Of a stretch of DNA of 64,000 bases, positions 9,168-17,761 are shown piece after piece. The DNA is from Chitinophaga horti. Its GTDB lineage: Bacteria > Bacteroidota > Bacteroidia > Chitinophagales > Chitinophagaceae. The position numbers were made by a program, and so were the translations under genes. Every line of letters begins with the position of its first letter. Position 1 is the stretch's first letter. The stretch is taken from contig NZ_CP107006.1 of assembly GCF_022867795.2 (NCBI RefSeq), positions 4,836,001 to 4,900,000 on the forward strand. Reading direction: 5' to 3'. The notes under the pieces were generated by a model that saw only the letters and a list, made by a program, of their open reading frames with translations, was not told the DNA's origin and made no database searches.

Positions 9168-11984
9168 TTACAAAAACTTACCTGTATAACTTTCTTTCAC
9201 CTTCTTCAACCCGTCGGGCACCCCGGCGTACAACAGCGTTCCACCGCCCTCGCCGCCTTCCGGCCCCAGGTCTATCACCCAGTCAGCCGACTTGATCACG
9301 TCCAGGTTATGCTCGATTACCAGGATGGAATGGCCCTGGTCGATCAACGCATTGAACGATGCCAGCAACTTACGGATGTCGTGGAAGTGTAAACCCGTTG
9401 TCGGTTCGTCGAACACGAACAGGATGTGCCCCTGCGCCCGGCCTTTACCGAGGAACGACGCCAGCTTCACGCGCTGTGCCTCGCCACCGCTCAAGGTATC
9501 GGACGATTGTCCCAGTTTCACATAACCCAAACCTACATCACTTAACGGGCGTATCTTATTCACTACATCTTTCTCCTCTTTGAAAAACTCGATCGCATCG
9601 TCCACGCCCATTTCCAGCACATCATAGATGTTTTTGCCTTTGTAGGTCACTTCCAGCACTTCCTCTTTAAAACGACGACCACCGCAGCTTTCACATTGCA
9701 GGTGTACATCTGCCAGGAACTGCATTTCCACGATCACTTCGCCTTCCCCTTTACAGGTATCGCAACGGCCACCATCCACGTTAAAGGAAAAATGTTTGGG
9801 CTGAAACCCACGCATCTTACTCACCGGTTGTTTGGAGTACAGGTCGCGGATCTCGTCGTAGGCTTTAATATAGGTTACCGGGTTCGAACGGGATGATTTA
9901 CCGATCGGGTTCTGGTCTACCATTTCCACCTGCGTAATATCTTCAACATTGCCTTTGATCGCCCGGTGCTGACCTACCCTGTCGGTAAACTCGCCTTTCA
10001 TTTTCATCAACGCGGGGTACAACACCTGCTTTACCAGCGTGGTTTTGCCCGATCCGCTCACGCCACTCACCACACACATTACACCTAACGGAAACTTCAC
10101 ATCGATGTTTTTCAGGTTGTGTTGACGCGCGCCTTCCACCTCGATAAACTTCTTCCACTTACGCACCTGTAACGGCGGCTCTATTTGTAAAGCACCGCTC
10201 ATATATTTACCCGTCAGACTCTTCGCATCTTTCAGTATCTCATCGTGCGTACCGGCAAATATTACCTCACCACCCAAATGACTCGCCAGCGGCCCCATGT
10301 CGATAATGTAATCGGCTTCGGCCATCAGCTGCTCGTCGTGTTCTACCACCACCACCGTGTTACCGAGGTCGCGCAGTTCTTTCAACACGCCGATGAGGCG
10401 ATGGGTATCGCGTGCATGCAGACCAATGCTCGGCTCATCCAGGATGTACAGCGAGTTGGTAAGGTTACTGCCCAGTGTACGCGTTAACTGTATACGCTGA
10501 CTTTCGCCACCGCTCAGGGTATTCGCCACACGGTTCAGGGTAAGATAACTCAAACCCACATCCAGCAACGTTTTCAGCCGGTGATTAATTTCCAGCATAA
10601 TACGTTTGGATACCTGCTGCTCGTATTCATTCAGTTCAATGCTATCGAACCATACTTTTAATTTTTCCACCGGCATTTCTACCAGCCTGGCGATATCGGT
10701 ACCGCCCACTTTTACATATAACGCTTCTTTACGAAGGCGTGCCCCATTGCAGGTCGGACAAACGGTACGACCGCGGTAGCGGGCCTGTAACACACGGTAT
10801 TGCACCTTGTACAGGTTTTGCTCTACCATTTTAAAGAACTCGTTGAGGCCGTAAAAATGTTCGTTGCCCGTCCACAACAGCTCATACTGTTCATCGCTCA
10901 GCTCCGCAATCGGTTTGTGGACCGGGAAGTTGAACTTACGCGCCACTTTGATGAGCGCCTCTTTGTACTCTCCCATCTTCTCCCCACGCCATGGCGCGAT
11001 CGCGTTTTCGAAAACACTCAGGCGTTTGTCGGGGATCACCAGGTCTTTATCAAGCCCCAATACCTGTCCAAACCCTTCACAGGTAGGACAGGCACCGTAC
11101 GGATTGTTGAAAGAAAACAGGTTCGGTACCGGCTCCTCAAATTGTAATCCGTCCAGTTCGAAACGATTCGAAAAACGAGGTTGCAGCTGCCCATCCACCT
11201 CGAGGTGACATTCCCCTTCGCTCTCATAAAAAGCCGTCTGCACGCTATCCGCAATACGATGTTTTTCATCGTCGTCGAACTTACGCACCACGATACGGTC
11301 GATCAGCACGTACGCATCCTTCGGCACCTTTGGCTTTTTATCCTCCAGCAATTCTTCGATACGTTGCAGCGAGCCGCCTTCCTTTGCGGGCAGGTAAAGC
11401 CTCGAAAAGCCTTTCTGCATCAGGATATTCAGTTCTTCAGACACCTCACGTTTCGCGTGATGCGGGAACGGAACGATGATATGCACCTTGCTGCCTTCCT
11501 TGAGTTTGCTGATGAAGTCCACCACGTCTGCCACCTCATGTTTTTTCACGAGATTGCCCGAAACCGGGCTGTATGTTTTACCTGCTCTTGCAAACAGCAG
11601 GCGGAGATAATCGTAAATTTCCGTCATGGAACCTACCGTCGAGCGCGGTGTACGCGTGATCACCTTTTGCTCGATCGCGATGGCCGGACAAATCCCTTTG
11701 ATGTAATCCACATCCGGTTTGTTCATTCGCATGAGGAACTGGCGTGCATAAGCGCTGAGGCTTTCCGCGTAGCGGCGCTGGCCTTCGGCGAACAGCGTAT
11801 CCATCGTCAGCGAGGATTTGCCCGAACCGGACACGCCCGTCACCACCACCAGCTTATTCCGGGGTATCGAAACAGTCACATTTTTCAAATTGTGCGTGCG
11901 CGCACCCTTGATCAAAATATGGTCCTGCGGACTAACTATCTCCTCATCAATTAATTGCTCCTGGGTCTTAACTTTTGTACGCAT
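9168..11984 (-). CDS. uvrA: excinuclease ABC subunit A
   Basis: This 938-residue protein has two ABC ATPase modules. Walker A motifs are GVSGSGKSSL (N-terminal) and GVSGSGKTTL (C-terminal). Paired zinc-binding CPTC/CPTC and CDTC/CESC clusters and two LSGGE(S/A)QR signatures are present. It is the damage-recognition subunit of nucleotide excision repair and works with UvrB and UvrC, not present here. Length and domain order are normal for UvrA. The -7 box TACATTTG lies 7 bases before the ATG. Confidence 0.97.
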   Translation of the reverse strand: MRTKVKTQEQLIDEEIVSPQDHILIKGARTHNLKNVTVSIPRNKLVVVTGVSGSGKSSLTMDTLFAEGQRRYAESLSAYARQFLMRMNKPDVDYIKGICPAIAIEQKVITRTPRSTVGSMTEIYDYLRLLFARAGKTYSPVSGNLVKKHEVADVVDFISKLKEGSKVHIIVPFPHHAKREVSEELNILMQKGFSRLYLPAKEGGSLQRIEELLEDKKPKVPKDAYVLIDRIVVRKFDDDEKHRIADSVQTAFYESEGECHLEVDGQLQPRFSNRFELDGLQFEEPVPNLFSFNNPYGACPTCEGFGQVLGLDKDLVIPDKRLSVFENAIAPWRGEKMGEYKEALIKVARKFNFPVHKPIAELSDEQYELLWTGNEHFYGLNEFFKMVEQNLYKVQYRVLQARYRGRTVCPTCNGARLRKEALYVKVGGTDIARLVEMPVEKLKVWFDSIELNEYEQQVSKRIMLEINHRLKTLLDVGLSYLTLNRVANTLSGGESQRIQLTRTLGSNLTNSLYILDEPSIGLHARDTHRLIGVLKELRDLGNTVVVVEHDEQLMAEADYIIDMGPLASHLGGEVIFAGTHDEILKDAKSLTGKYMSGALQIEPPLQVRKWKKFIEVEGARQHNLKNIDVKFPLGVMCVVSGVSGSGKTTLVKQVLYPALMKMKGEFTDRVGQHRAIKGNVEDITQVEMVDQNPIGKSSRSNPVTYIKAYDEIRDLYSKQPVSKMRGFQPKHFSFNVDGGRCDTCKGEGEVIVEMQFLADVHLQCESCGGRRFKEEVLEVTYKGKNIYDVLEMGVDDAIEFFKEEKDVVNKIRPLSDVGLGYVKLGQSSDTLSGGEAQRVKLASFLGKGRAQGHILFVFDEPTTGLHFHDIRKLLASFNALIDQGHSILVIEHNLDVIKSADWVIDLGPEGGEGGGTLLYAGVPDGLKKVKESYTGKFL

Positions 11985-11991
11985 AGAAATA

Positions 11992-11999
11992 CAAATGTA
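11992..11999 (-). promoter_or_regulatory. -7 promoter box for uvrA, next to the start codon
   Basis: The minus strand reads TACATTTG with 7 bases to the uvrA ATG. A weak TTTT -33 element stands 18 bases upstream. This geometry predicts a leaderless or nearly leaderless mRNA. Confidence 0.5.
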
Positions 12000-12062
12000 A
12001 CGATTGTTCAGCTCACGAAAACATCCCCTTTTCTACTCTTTTTTCACCGACTGGAGCGCCCT

Positions 12063-12158
12063 CTTCAGCCCCCGTTGTGTCACTCACTTGTACGGCAGTT
12101 TCGCTAGTCGGCAAAGCTTTTTGAACAAAGTGAAGCCACCCTCGTGTTCAGTCTTCGC
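12063..12158 (-). repeat. dispersed intergenic repeat, copy B
   Basis: This is the inverted copy of the element at 1709-1820: 12063-12091 is identical over 29 bases to 1792-1820, and 12141-12158 to 1709-1726. A shorter relative (CCGTTGTGTCA) recurs near 12511. Confidence 0.75.
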
Positions 12159-12199
12159 AGAAGTAGTTCATGGCTGCCCTTATTAGCGCGGAGACTGAA

Positions 12200-12233
12200 G
12201 CGGAGGTTCGCTTCCTGTCAGTCGCAATGACGG
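12200..12233 (+). repeat. REP-like element
   Basis: A 34-base sequence beginning GCGGAGGTTCGCTTCC and ending GCAATGACGG closely matches 31187-31219. Its reverse complement reads like the GTCATTGCGA...GAAGC intergenic repeats found in many bacterial genomes. A small CCACTTCGTGG hairpin follows near 12250. Confidence 0.55.
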
Positions 12234-12379
12234 CGGAAGCGATGCTCATCCACTTCGTGGATTCGCCTCATCAGCACAAATTTAAAGATCACATACTTGT
12301 ACGGCAGTTACCCTGGTCGCCAGCGCCGAAGTAGCCAGCATATAGCAAAGATAAGGCCCGACTTGCGCCAGACGATTGG

Positions 12380-12437
12380 GATCTGTCGCAAAGTGCCGCC
12401 AGATGTCGCAATGGTCGTCAGATGTCGCAATTGCCGC
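12380..12437 (+). repeat. degenerate tandem repeat around TGTCGCAA
   Basis: Three imperfect units of about 19-21 bases are each built on (A)GAT(C/G)TGTCGCAA followed by a variable GCC- or GTC-containing tail. Confidence 0.6.
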
Positions 12438-12454
12438 AAAAAAAATTCGGTTTA

Positions 12455-12509
12455 AGTTATGTGAGAGTTATCCGAGAGTTATGTGAGAGTTATGTGAGAG
12501 TTATCTGAG
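12455..12509 (+). repeat. five-copy 11-base tandem repeat
   Basis: Five consecutive units of AGTTATGTGAG occur; units 2 and 5 have CC or CT in place of GT. The array lies about 190 bases before the sigma gene promoter and encodes nothing obvious. Confidence 0.85.
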
Positions 12510-12701
12510 CCGTTGTGTCACGTCCTAAAATTGGTTTACACCCGTGTGAGATAATCCGGATTAGGGTTTACACCTGTATTTGTAATCCATAGACTCCCAG
12601 GCGAACACAGCCTACCTACAGCTGACTCGGCCATGGCAGGCGTTTTATGATATTTTCGTGTCATTTTTGCGCAACAGGGGGCAAATTTGACCGGATCGCT
12701 G

Positions 12702-12731
12702 TTGTTTTATTCAACAATTCCTTTATATTTG
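12702..12731 (+). promoter_or_regulatory. promoter of the ECF sigma factor gene
   Basis: TTG (12702-12704), 19 bases, then TATATTTG (12724-12731) match the Bacteroidota primary sigma consensus. Transcription would start near 12737, giving a leader of about 120 bases. Confidence 0.6.
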
Positions 12732-12860
12732 CATTGACTGTAATTTATTACTCAAACCTGTAAACAAGTACGCTTATAGCATAAACCTCTACTCAAAAGT
12801 CTTTTAAACACCTACAGACTGTTACTGGTCCGTACTATTTAATAACCGCTATTTGGGAGA

Positions 12861-13448
12861 ATGTTTATGCAAGTAATGTACAAACTCAACGACGAACAAC
12901 TCATTACACTGTTCCGCAAAGGGCACTCCTCCGCCCTTGAAGAACTGGTTTACAGGCACAAAGACAAGCTTTATACCTCTATCGTATTGCTCGTAAAAGA
13001 TGCATTCCTCGCGGAAGACATCTTCCAGGACACTTTCATTAAAGTTATTGATACCATTCGTGCCGGCCGCTATACCGAAAAAGGTAAGTTCCTTCCCTGG
13101 GCTATGCGTATTGCGCATAACCTCTGTGTAGACCACTTCCGGAAAATCAAACGGACACCGCTGATCAAAACCAGCGACGATAAAGATATTTTCAATGTAC
13201 TCAGCTTCTCAGAGTCCAGTGCAGAAGAAAAGATGATCACCCGCCAGAGCCACGACAGCGTGCGCAAAATGCTGGACATGCTGCCTGAGGAACAGCGTGA
13301 AGTGATTATCCTGCGCCACTACGCCGAGTTGAGTTTTAAAGAAATTGCTGACCTCACACAGGTGAGCATCAATACTGCATTAGGCCGTATGCGTTACGGT
13401 CTGATCAACCTCCGGAAGATGATGACGGAGAAACAGATTTGTTTGTAA
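12861..13448 (+). CDS. RNA polymerase sigma factor, ECF (sigma-70) family
   Basis: This 195-residue protein has sigma region 2 (residues about 25-90, with AEDIFQDTFIKVI) and region 4 (about 130-185, with LPEEQREVIILRHYAELSFKEIADL and an HTH ending in NTALGRMRYGLINLRK). It should direct polymerase to a small regulon. No anti-sigma or FecR-like gene lies next to it: the next gene is a convergent thiolase. ATG 12861 is used; ATG 12867 is better spaced from GGGAGA at 12855-12860 and could be the true start. Confidence 0.9.
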   Translation: MFMQVMYKLNDEQLITLFRKGHSSALEELVYRHKDKLYTSIVLLVKDAFLAEDIFQDTFIKVIDTIRAGRYTEKGKFLPWAMRIAHNLCVDHFRKIKRTPLIKTSDDKDIFNVLSFSESSAEEKMITRQSHDSVRKMLDMLPEEQREVIILRHYAELSFKEIADLTQVSINTALGRMRYGLINLRKMMTEKQICL

Positions 13449-13467
13449 AACCCTTTTGCTTGCCATC

Positions 13468-13512
13468 AACGGGCGGCCTGATGCAAATCCGACCGCTCGT
13501 TATTCTCTTTTC
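13468..13512 (+). terminator. possible terminator of the sigma gene
   Basis: A hairpin with 9-base arms (13468-13476 and 13493-13501, one G-T pair) is followed by ATTCTCTTTT. Confidence 0.4.
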
Positions 13513-13531
13513 CAGGTACGCCTGTCAGTTT

Positions 13532-14737
13532 CTACACTTTCTCCAGCACAATCGCAGCCCCCTGTCCAACGCCCACACACATCGTGGCCAGCCCCAGCTT
13601 CGCACCCGCATTCCGTCTCATTTCATGTACTAACGTCGTAACGATCCTCGCCCCGCTGCATCCCAATGGATGCCCGATCGCGATAGAGCCGCCATTCAGG
13701 TTGATCTTCTGCTGATCCAGCTGCAATTCATGTATACAAGCCAGTGCCTGTGCCGCAAAAGCTTCATTTAACTCGATAATATCCAGGTCTTTCACGCCAA
13801 TACCCGCACGGGCAAGCGCCTTCTGCGTAGCCGGCACGGGACCAATCCCCATGATCGCAGGGTCCACACCGGCCACCGCCATCGAGCTGATGCGTGCCAG
13901 CGGCCGTAACTGGAAACGCTGGAGCGCTTCTTCCGATACGATCAATACAGCTGACGCGCCATCGTTGATGCCGGCGGAGTTGCCTGCGGTCACAGAACCA
14001 TCTTTTGCAAAGGCTGGTTTAAGGCCGGCCAGCTTCTCGAGCGAGGTGTCACGTGGATGCTCGTCCCGCGAAAAGATCACCTGCTCCTGTTTGTTAGGGG
14101 TAATCTCCACGGGAATGATTTCGTCCTCCCACTTACCAGCCAGCAGCGCGGCTTTGTATTTTTCCTGGCTGCGCAGGGCAAAGGTATCCTGGTCGGCACG
14201 GGCAATGTTCCACTGCCGGGCCACGTTTTCCGCCGTTTCACCCATGGAATAAGGATGATACATAGCGGCCAGCCGTTTATTGGTAAAACGCCAGCCGATA
14301 GTCGAATCGAATACCTCGGCCTGGCGGCTGAAAGCTCCTTCGGCCTTACCCATTACGAAGGGTGCACGAGTCATACTTTCTACCCCACCGGCGATGTATA
14401 CGTCGCCTTCGCCACACATTACGGCACGGGCGGCATCCATAATTGCCTGTAATCCGGAAGCACACAGCCGGTTGACGGTATTGCCTGCCACAGAAACCGG
14501 GAAACCAGCCAGCAGCGCGGCCATACGGGCTACGTCGCGGTTATCTTCACCGGCCTGGTTGGTGGCACCGGCAATAATGTCTTCAATGGCTGCCGGGTCC
14601 AGCCCGGGATTACGGTTGGCAAGCGAGGAAAGCATCAGGGCCAGCAGATCGTCTGGACGGATGGAGCTAAGGGCGCCGCCGTAACGGCCTATGGGCGACC
14701 GCACCGCATCGGCGATGTAAACAGTTTTTCGTAACAT
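13532..14737 (-). CDS. acetyl-CoA acyltransferase (thiolase), PcaF/PaaJ-like
   Basis: The protein is 401 residues from ATG 14737; a further ATG at 14764 would add nine unlikely residues. The acylation Cys is in NRLCASGLQA. GGVESMTRAPFVMGKA and IGWRF resemble 3-oxoadipyl-CoA thiolases. C-terminal NEAFAAQAL, GGSIAIGHPLGCSGAR and the GVGQGAA loop complete the active site. It should cleave or form 3-oxoacyl-CoA; whether the substrate is a fatty acyl or an aromatic-degradation intermediate cannot be told, as no pathway partners are nearby. It is divergent from rlmN. Confidence 0.9.
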   Translation of the reverse strand: MLRKTVYIADAVRSPIGRYGGALSSIRPDDLLALMLSSLANRNPGLDPAAIEDIIAGATNQAGEDNRDVARMAALLAGFPVSVAGNTVNRLCASGLQAIMDAARAVMCGEGDVYIAGGVESMTRAPFVMGKAEGAFSRQAEVFDSTIGWRFTNKRLAAMYHPYSMGETAENVARQWNIARADQDTFALRSQEKYKAALLAGKWEDEIIPVEITPNKQEQVIFSRDEHPRDTSLEKLAGLKPAFAKDGSVTAGNSAGINDGASAVLIVSEEALQRFQLRPLARISSMAVAGVDPAIMGIGPVPATQKALARAGIGVKDLDIIELNEAFAAQALACIHELQLDQQKINLNGGSIAIGHPLGCSGARIVTTLVHEMRRNAGAKLGLATMCVGVGQGAAIVLEKV

Positions 14738-14877
14738 GCTGCTAAAGGTAGCATTTCCCGGCAAAACGTGATCAAAACGACTAACTTCATATAAATCAGC
14801 CGGTTACCTGCCTCATCGTTAAATAAAGATTACATTTGTATTAACAGCCCATTCACGGGATATTCCTTTTTTAGAAC

Positions 14878-14885
14878 TACCTTTG
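14878..14885 (+). promoter_or_regulatory. -7 promoter box for rlmN, next to the start codon
   Basis: TACCTTTG sits exactly 7 bases before the rlmN ATG at 14893. A second TACATTTG occurs at 14831-14838 in the same spacer and could be an alternative start site. Confidence 0.55.
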
Positions 14886-14892
14886 CAGCGAA

Positions 14893-15963
14893 ATGAGGAA
14901 GCAAAATATACGTGAGCTGAGCCTGCAGCAATTACAGGAATACTTTGTACAGATCAACGAGAAGCCGTTCCGCGCCAAGCAGGTGTACGAGTGGTTGTGG
15001 CTGCGCCATGCCCGTGATTTTGAATCTATGACCAACATTTCCAAGCAGTTACGCACTGCCCTGGAAGAACATTTTGAGCTGCCTGCGATCAAGATCGACC
15101 TCACGCAGCACAGCAGCGACGGTACGATCAAAACGCGCTTCAAAACGCAGGATGGCCAGCTGGTAGAAGGGGTACTGATCCCTACCGAAAGCCGCCAGAC
15201 GGCTTGCGTATCTTCCCAGGTGGGCTGTAGCCTCAGCTGCAAATTCTGCGCTACAGGCTACATGAAACTCCGCCGCAACCTCAACCACGACGAAATTTAT
15301 GATGAAGTGGCACTGCTTAACCAGCAGGCGCTCGAATCTTCCGGTAAAAAGCTTACTAATATCGTATACATGGGTATGGGTGAGCCTTTGCTGAACTATA
15401 AAAACGTGTTGAAGTCCATCGAAAAAATCACGTCCCCGGATGGCCTGGGCATGTCGCCCCGCCGTATTACGGTATCCACCGCCGGCGTGGCCAAAATGAT
15501 CAAACAACTGGGGGACGACCAGGTGCGTTTCAACCTGGCCCTGTCGCTGCACGCAGCCAATGACCAGAAACGTAGCGAGATCATGCCGATCAACGATACG
15601 AACAATCTCAAAAACCTGGTGGAAGCACTGAACTACTTCTACAAAGCCACCAATAACGAGATCACTTTCGAATACATTCTCTTCCACAATTTCAACGACT
15701 CGTTGAAAGATGCGGACGAGCTGATCAAAATATACCGCCAGGTGCCTGTGGACCTGGTAAACATCATCGAATACAACCCGATCGATAACGCACGTTTCCA
15801 AAAACCTTCGGCCGAAACGACGCAGCGCTTTATGGAATATCTCGGGAAAAATCGCGTGAATGCTCGTCTTCGCCGCAGCCGTGGTAAAGACATCGACGCA
15901 GCCTGCGGTCAGCTGGCCAACAAGGACAACCAGTCCATGGCCGCCGAAGGCGAACTGGCATAA
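14893..15963 (+). CDS. rlmN: 23S rRNA (adenine2503-C2)-methyltransferase
   Basis: This 356-residue radical SAM enzyme has the cluster motif CSLSCKFCATG, the GMGEPLLN segment and the late SRGKDIDAACGQL region with the second catalytic Cys. It methylates A2503 of 23S rRNA and A37 of some tRNAs. The gene for a pseudouridine synthase follows after 43 bases on the same strand, making a probable rRNA-modification operon. Confidence 0.97.
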   Translation: MRKQNIRELSLQQLQEYFVQINEKPFRAKQVYEWLWLRHARDFESMTNISKQLRTALEEHFELPAIKIDLTQHSSDGTIKTRFKTQDGQLVEGVLIPTESRQTACVSSQVGCSLSCKFCATGYMKLRRNLNHDEIYDEVALLNQQALESSGKKLTNIVYMGMGEPLLNYKNVLKSIEKITSPDGLGMSPRRITVSTAGVAKMIKQLGDDQVRFNLALSLHAANDQKRSEIMPINDTNNLKNLVEALNYFYKATNNEITFEYILFHNFNDSLKDADELIKIYRQVPVDLVNIIEYNPIDNARFQKPSAETTQRFMEYLGKNRVNARLRRSRGKDIDAACGQLANKDNQSMAAEGELA

Positions 15964-16006
15964 ACAAAATTCTTACTGCAGGAATGCAGCATGCTAAACA
16001 TACAAC

Positions 16007-17710
16007 ATGAAGAAAAACAAACCAGGCATTTCCAAAAGCACCGGTAAGGGCTTTTCACCATTCAAGGAAAACAAGTCAGATGCCCGCAAAACGGATAGCG
16101 CACGTCCTTTCGCAAAGTTCGAGAAGAAGCCGAAAGAACAGTTCCGCGACAACGACAGCGATGATGCATCCGACAAAAAGCCTTTCAGAGGAGACCGTAA
16201 GCCGTTTGAAAAGAAAGCTTCCGGCGACCGCAAACCTTTCGACAAGAAGCCATTCGGCGACCGCGACAAGAAACCTTTTGACAAATCCCGCAAGTCATTT
16301 GGCGACGACGACAAACCCCGCAGATCTTTCGGGGACCGCGACAAAAAACCATTCGACAAAGACAGAAAGCCATTCGGCGACCGTGACAAAAAGCCTTTCG
16401 ACGGCGAACGTAAATCATTCGGCGATCGCGAGAAAAAGCCTTTCGACGGTGAACGTAAATCGTTCGGCGACCGCGAGAAAAAGCCTTTCGACGGCGAACG
16501 TAAATCATTCGGCGATCGCGAGAAAAAGCCTTTCGACGGTGAACGTAAATCATTCGGCGATCGCGAGAAAAAGCCTTTCGACGGTGAACGTAAATCGTTC
16601 GGCGACCGCGAAAAGAAGCCATTCGATAAAGACCGTAAATCATTCGGCGACAAAGACAAAAAATCTTTCTCTAAAGATAAAGATGCACGCAAAGGCCGCA
16701 AAGGCGCTGATGATAAACCTAAATCCTTCTTCGATGGAATAGACATCTGGGCCAGCGACAAACCTAAACGTGACGATCTGCGCGAAGATCTTCCAGACTT
16801 CAGCAAAACGATAGACGATAACTGGACGGATGACGCGCCTTATGGCAAAGAAGGCGAAAAGGCAGAGAAAGGCCGTCGCCCTGAGGGCAAAGAAACGCGT
16901 GGTACTATTTCCCGCAGGAAGAAAACGGAAGACGATCGCAAACCTGGGCGCAAACGCATCGAAGTAAGAGATAAAAATGCGCCTAAAGAGAGCAGCGACG
17001 AAATGCCGCTGAACAAGTACCTGGCACACTCCGGCCTCTGCTCCCGCAGAAAGGCGGTTGATTATATTAAAGATGGTAAAGTAACCGTTAACGGTGTACA
17101 GGTGCTGGAACCAGCCACCAAAGTGACGCCGCGCGATCTCGTGAAACTGAACGAGAAGAAGCTAACCATCTCCAAGAACCTCGTGTACGTGCTGCTGAAC
17201 AAACCGAAAGGTTACATCACCACCACGGATGATCCGGAAGGCCGCCAGACCGTCATGGAACTGGTTGCCGACGCTACCGATGAAAGAGTGTTCCCTGTTG
17301 GCCGCCTGGACCGCAACACCTCCGGCTTGCTGCTGCTCACCAACGATGGCGACCTCGCCCAGAAATTGGCGCATCCTAAACACAACATCAAAAAGATCTA
17401 CCATGTAGGGCTGGATAAACCGCTCACCAAAGCGGACTTTGAAAAGATCCTGCAAGGTGTTGAACTGGAAGATGGTGTAGCCAACGTAGATGCATTGGGG
17501 TATGTCGATAACAAAGACAAATCACAGATCGGCATCGAGATCCACAGCGGTAAAAACCGCATCGTACGTCGCATTTTCGAACACCTGGAGTATAAGGTGG
17601 AGAAACTGGACCGTGTGATGTATGCCGGCCTTACCAAAAAGAATATCAATCGCGGCAAATGGCGCTTCCTCACAGAAAAAGAAGTGATCCTGCTGAAACA
17701 TTTTAAATAA
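16007..17710 (+). CDS. 23S rRNA pseudouridine synthase, RluB/RsuA family, with long repeat N-terminus
   Basis: The 567-residue protein has two parts. Residues 1 to about 332 are highly charged and low-complexity, dominated by units of the form GDREKKPFDGERKSF. From about residue 333 it is a normal RsuA/RluB-type synthase: an S4 RNA-binding domain (MPLNKYLAHSGLCSRRKAV) then the catalytic domain with GRLDRNTSGLL (catalytic Asp about 435). It should isomerise uridine in 23S rRNA. Charged N-terminal extensions occur in other Bacteroidota RluB-like proteins; here the repeat is nearly perfect at DNA level. Terminator at 17717-17747. Confidence 0.92.
   Translation: MKKNKPGISKSTGKGFSPFKENKSDARKTDSARPFAKFEKKPKEQFRDNDSDDASDKKPFRGDRKPFEKKASGDRKPFDKKPFGDRDKKPFDKSRKSFGDDDKPRRSFGDRDKKPFDKDRKPFGDRDKKPFDGERKSFGDREKKPFDGERKSFGDREKKPFDGERKSFGDREKKPFDGERKSFGDREKKPFDGERKSFGDREKKPFDKDRKSFGDKDKKSFSKDKDARKGRKGADDKPKSFFDGIDIWASDKPKRDDLREDLPDFSKTIDDNWTDDAPYGKEGEKAEKGRRPEGKETRGTISRRKKTEDDRKPGRKRIEVRDKNAPKESSDEMPLNKYLAHSGLCSRRKAVDYIKDGKVTVNGVQVLEPATKVTPRDLVKLNEKKLTISKNLVYVLLNKPKGYITTTDDPEGRQTVMELVADATDERVFPVGRLDRNTSGLLLLTNDGDLAQKLAHPKHNIKKIYHVGLDKPLTKADFEKILQGVELEDGVANVDALGYVDNKDKSQIGIEIHSGKNRIVRRIFEHLEYKVEKLDRVMYAGLTKKNINRGKWRFLTEKEVILLKHFK
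16331..16645 (+). repeat. 45-base in-frame tandem repeat inside the rluB-like gene
   Basis: Seven units begin at 16331, 16376, 16421, 16466, 16511, 16556 and 16601. The middle five differ only at a few silent positions (for example GATCGC/GACCGC). Each encodes 15 residues rich in Lys, Arg, Asp and Phe. Confidence 0.92.
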
Positions 17711-17716
17711 TCGCTA

Positions 17717-17747
17717 ACAGTCCCGGCCACACCGGGACTGTTTTTTA
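17717..17747 (+). terminator. terminator between the two pseudouridine synthase genes
   Basis: A perfect 10-base hairpin ACAGTCCCGG / CCGGGACTGT (17717-17726 and 17732-17741) is followed by a run of T. Confidence 0.9.
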
Positions 17748-17761
17748 CTACATATCTCCTT

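Larger units (their letters stand above)
12000..12860. other. long repeat-bearing intergenic region
   Basis: About 860 bases separate divergent uvrA and the ECF sigma gene. I see no convincing gene: the small frames here lack recognisable sequence. It holds copy B of the dispersed repeat, a REP-like element, two kinds of short tandem repeats and, at its right end, the sigma gene promoter. A near-repeat around TTGTACGGCAGTT occurs at about 12088-12100 and again near 12298-12310. Confidence 0.8.

Noticed and set aside
12004..12186. Small frame at the start of the uvrA-sigma spacer
   Set aside because: It lies across the dispersed repeat, with no coding character.
12455..12509. Possible CRISPR array
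   Set aside because: Eleven-base units without spacers.
15049..15801. Minus-strand frame of 250 residues opposite rlmN
   Set aside because: Shadow of a conserved radical SAM gene.
15994..16806. Long minus-strand frame rich in SRSPND/SKGFFSR repeats
   Set aside because: It is the reverse reading of the 45-base repeat in the RluB-like gene; periodic DNA keeps all frames open.
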